A stretch of 64,000 bases of DNA from Paenibacillus faecalis (GTDB lineage: Bacteria > Bacillota > Bacilli > Paenibacillales > Paenibacillaceae): NCBI RefSeq assembly GCF_900289175.1, contig NZ_LT985747.1, forward strand, positions 1,439,121 through 1,503,120, read 5' to 3'. Position numbers and translations under genes: made by a program. Below the pieces are notes generated by a model, which was not told the origin of the DNA, made no database searches, and saw nothing but the letters and a program-made list of their open reading frames with translations. Positions 63,379 through 64,000 of this stretch are shown here, piece by piece (position 1 is the first letter of the stretch; the number at the start of each line of letters is the position of its first letter).

Positions 63379-64000
63379 TTAAAATTTAAACAAAACCATG
63401 GACCTAAATACTGTTCTTTCGTACATCGCTGTTGCAAACGACTCAGCGAGTCCCTCTATAATTATATAATCGCCTACCGTAACATCGCCATAATCCCAGT
63501 CAAAATAGGAAAATCGCAGATTATGATGAAACTCATGAGCAATGAGTGAAGGTATTCTCGGCTTATTGTAATCATTCGGATAAATCGCTATCGTGACATA
63601 ACCCGGAATACCACCAAAACCGCAATAGCCGTTTTCTTTTTCCAGCTTTACAGGATCGGCAATATACATCCCGAAATGCAAATTATCCGCTTTGATCGCT
63701 AGACCTGACACTTCTGAAAAAGCAATACAGTCCGTCAAACTTTTTTTCGCCATATCAAGCGCCTTGATTTCTTGTAAATCCTTAAGTGCCTTTATAGCAG
63801 CATCCGTATGTTGGACATTTAAGTATCCCATCATTTGTGTAGCCATGACAACATCGTATCCACCTGGCTCCTTGGCCTTCATTGGAACATGAATGGTCCG
63901 CCCCATCTCTTCCAACGGCTTCATCATAGTATGTCTAAAAAAGTCCTCTCGCTTCTCATCCGGCAGCGACAGCATAGTTTCGTACTGGGTTACCATATCT
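63379..64000 (-). pseudogene. DUF2268 putative zinc protease, frameshifted, 5' end outside window
   Basis: About 205 visible residues belong to the DUF2268 (YjaZ-like) putative Zn-protease family. They have IPSLIAHEFHHNLRFSYFDWDYGDVTVGDYIIIEGLAESFATAMY, with the HEXXH zinc site and downstream Glu. After ATAMYE the frame reads RTVFRSMVLFKF and stops. Removing one A from GAAAGAACAG gives YEEQYLGPW, close to the family GEEYLGPW motif. So a one-base insertion, or loss of the 3' end, has truncated it. Sequence after GPW does not look conserved, so a deletion is also likely. The ATG at 63996 may not be the true start, since the frame continues past the window edge. Confidence 0.65.

Overview
The window reads as chromosome from a low-to-mid GC, endospore-forming Gram-positive bacterium, most likely Paenibacillus or a near relative. 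Supporting signs are strong AGGAGG-type ribosome binding sites, RNase J, Spo0M, a SorC-type DeoR, a B. subtilis-like PdxK, NiaP and MelA, two secreted chitinases (one with S-layer anchoring SLH repeats) and a yybP-ykoY manganese riboswitch before a TerC gene. About 56 genes are called, most on the minus strand. No rRNA, tRNA, insertion sequence, prophage or CRISPR array was seen.

Layout. 1-6.7 kb: the 5' part of trxB, a P1B-4 metal ATPase (PfeT/ZosA-like) behind two Fur-like boxes, a catalytically degenerate PPDK-type barrel protein, O-acetylhomoserine sulfhydrylase and an SDR reductase. 6.8-12.3 kb: five tightly packed genes made of two ABC exporter pairs around an ECF sigma factor. 12.5-18.9 kb: aldo/keto reductase, TauE-type permease, a tiny Cys/His protein, a membrane/secreted pair of unknown function, a GH18 chitinase with CBM5/12, and a YqcI/YcgG protein. 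19-29.6 kb: RNase J, a NiaP-like transporter, an orphan PAS histidine kinase, a permuted NlpC/P60-like protein, a VTT/DedA protein, PdxK/ThiD, methionine aminopeptidase with a structured leader RNA, TerC with its Mn riboswitch, and GH4 alpha-galactosidase MelA. 29.8-36.5 kb: glycolate oxidase GlcD-GlcF, divergent AnmK and MurK-like kinases (cell-wall sugar salvage) around a cre-like site, TagO, and a 26-residue membrane peptide.

36.6-43.7 kb is a complete (deoxy)nucleoside salvage block, read deoR, deoC, cdd, nupC, deoB, deoD, pdp. NupC imports nucleosides, Cdd deaminates cytidine, DeoD and Pdp split off the base, DeoB moves phosphate to C5 and DeoC cleaves deoxyribose-5-P to acetaldehyde and glyceraldehyde-3-P. 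A promoter with DeoR-like operator elements lies in front of deoC. 43.7-44.4 kb holds a cluster of same-orientation DnaA-box sequences. 44.4-50 kb: RNase HI with a viroplasmin domain, small proteins, a methyltransferase, and two MFS drug exporters, one paired with a TetR regulator. 50.2-53.9 kb: a 2-aminothiazoline-4-carboxylate-to-cysteine type operon (ATC hydrolase plus N-carbamoyl amidohydrolase) divergent from a sodium:solute symporter. 54-64 kb: DinB protein, PepF, Spo0M, the 1367-residue SLH chitinase, a ring-cleaving dioxygenase with its MarR regulator, and a DUF2268 protease gene that appears frameshifted and runs off the window.

The most interesting items for follow-up are the strand-specific structured RNA upstream of map (26956-27024), the sigma/ABC cassette, the PPDK-derived protein lacking its catalytic cysteine, the ATC operon with an internally duplicated hydrolase, the DnaA-box cluster, and several operator pairs shared between regulators and their presumed targets.
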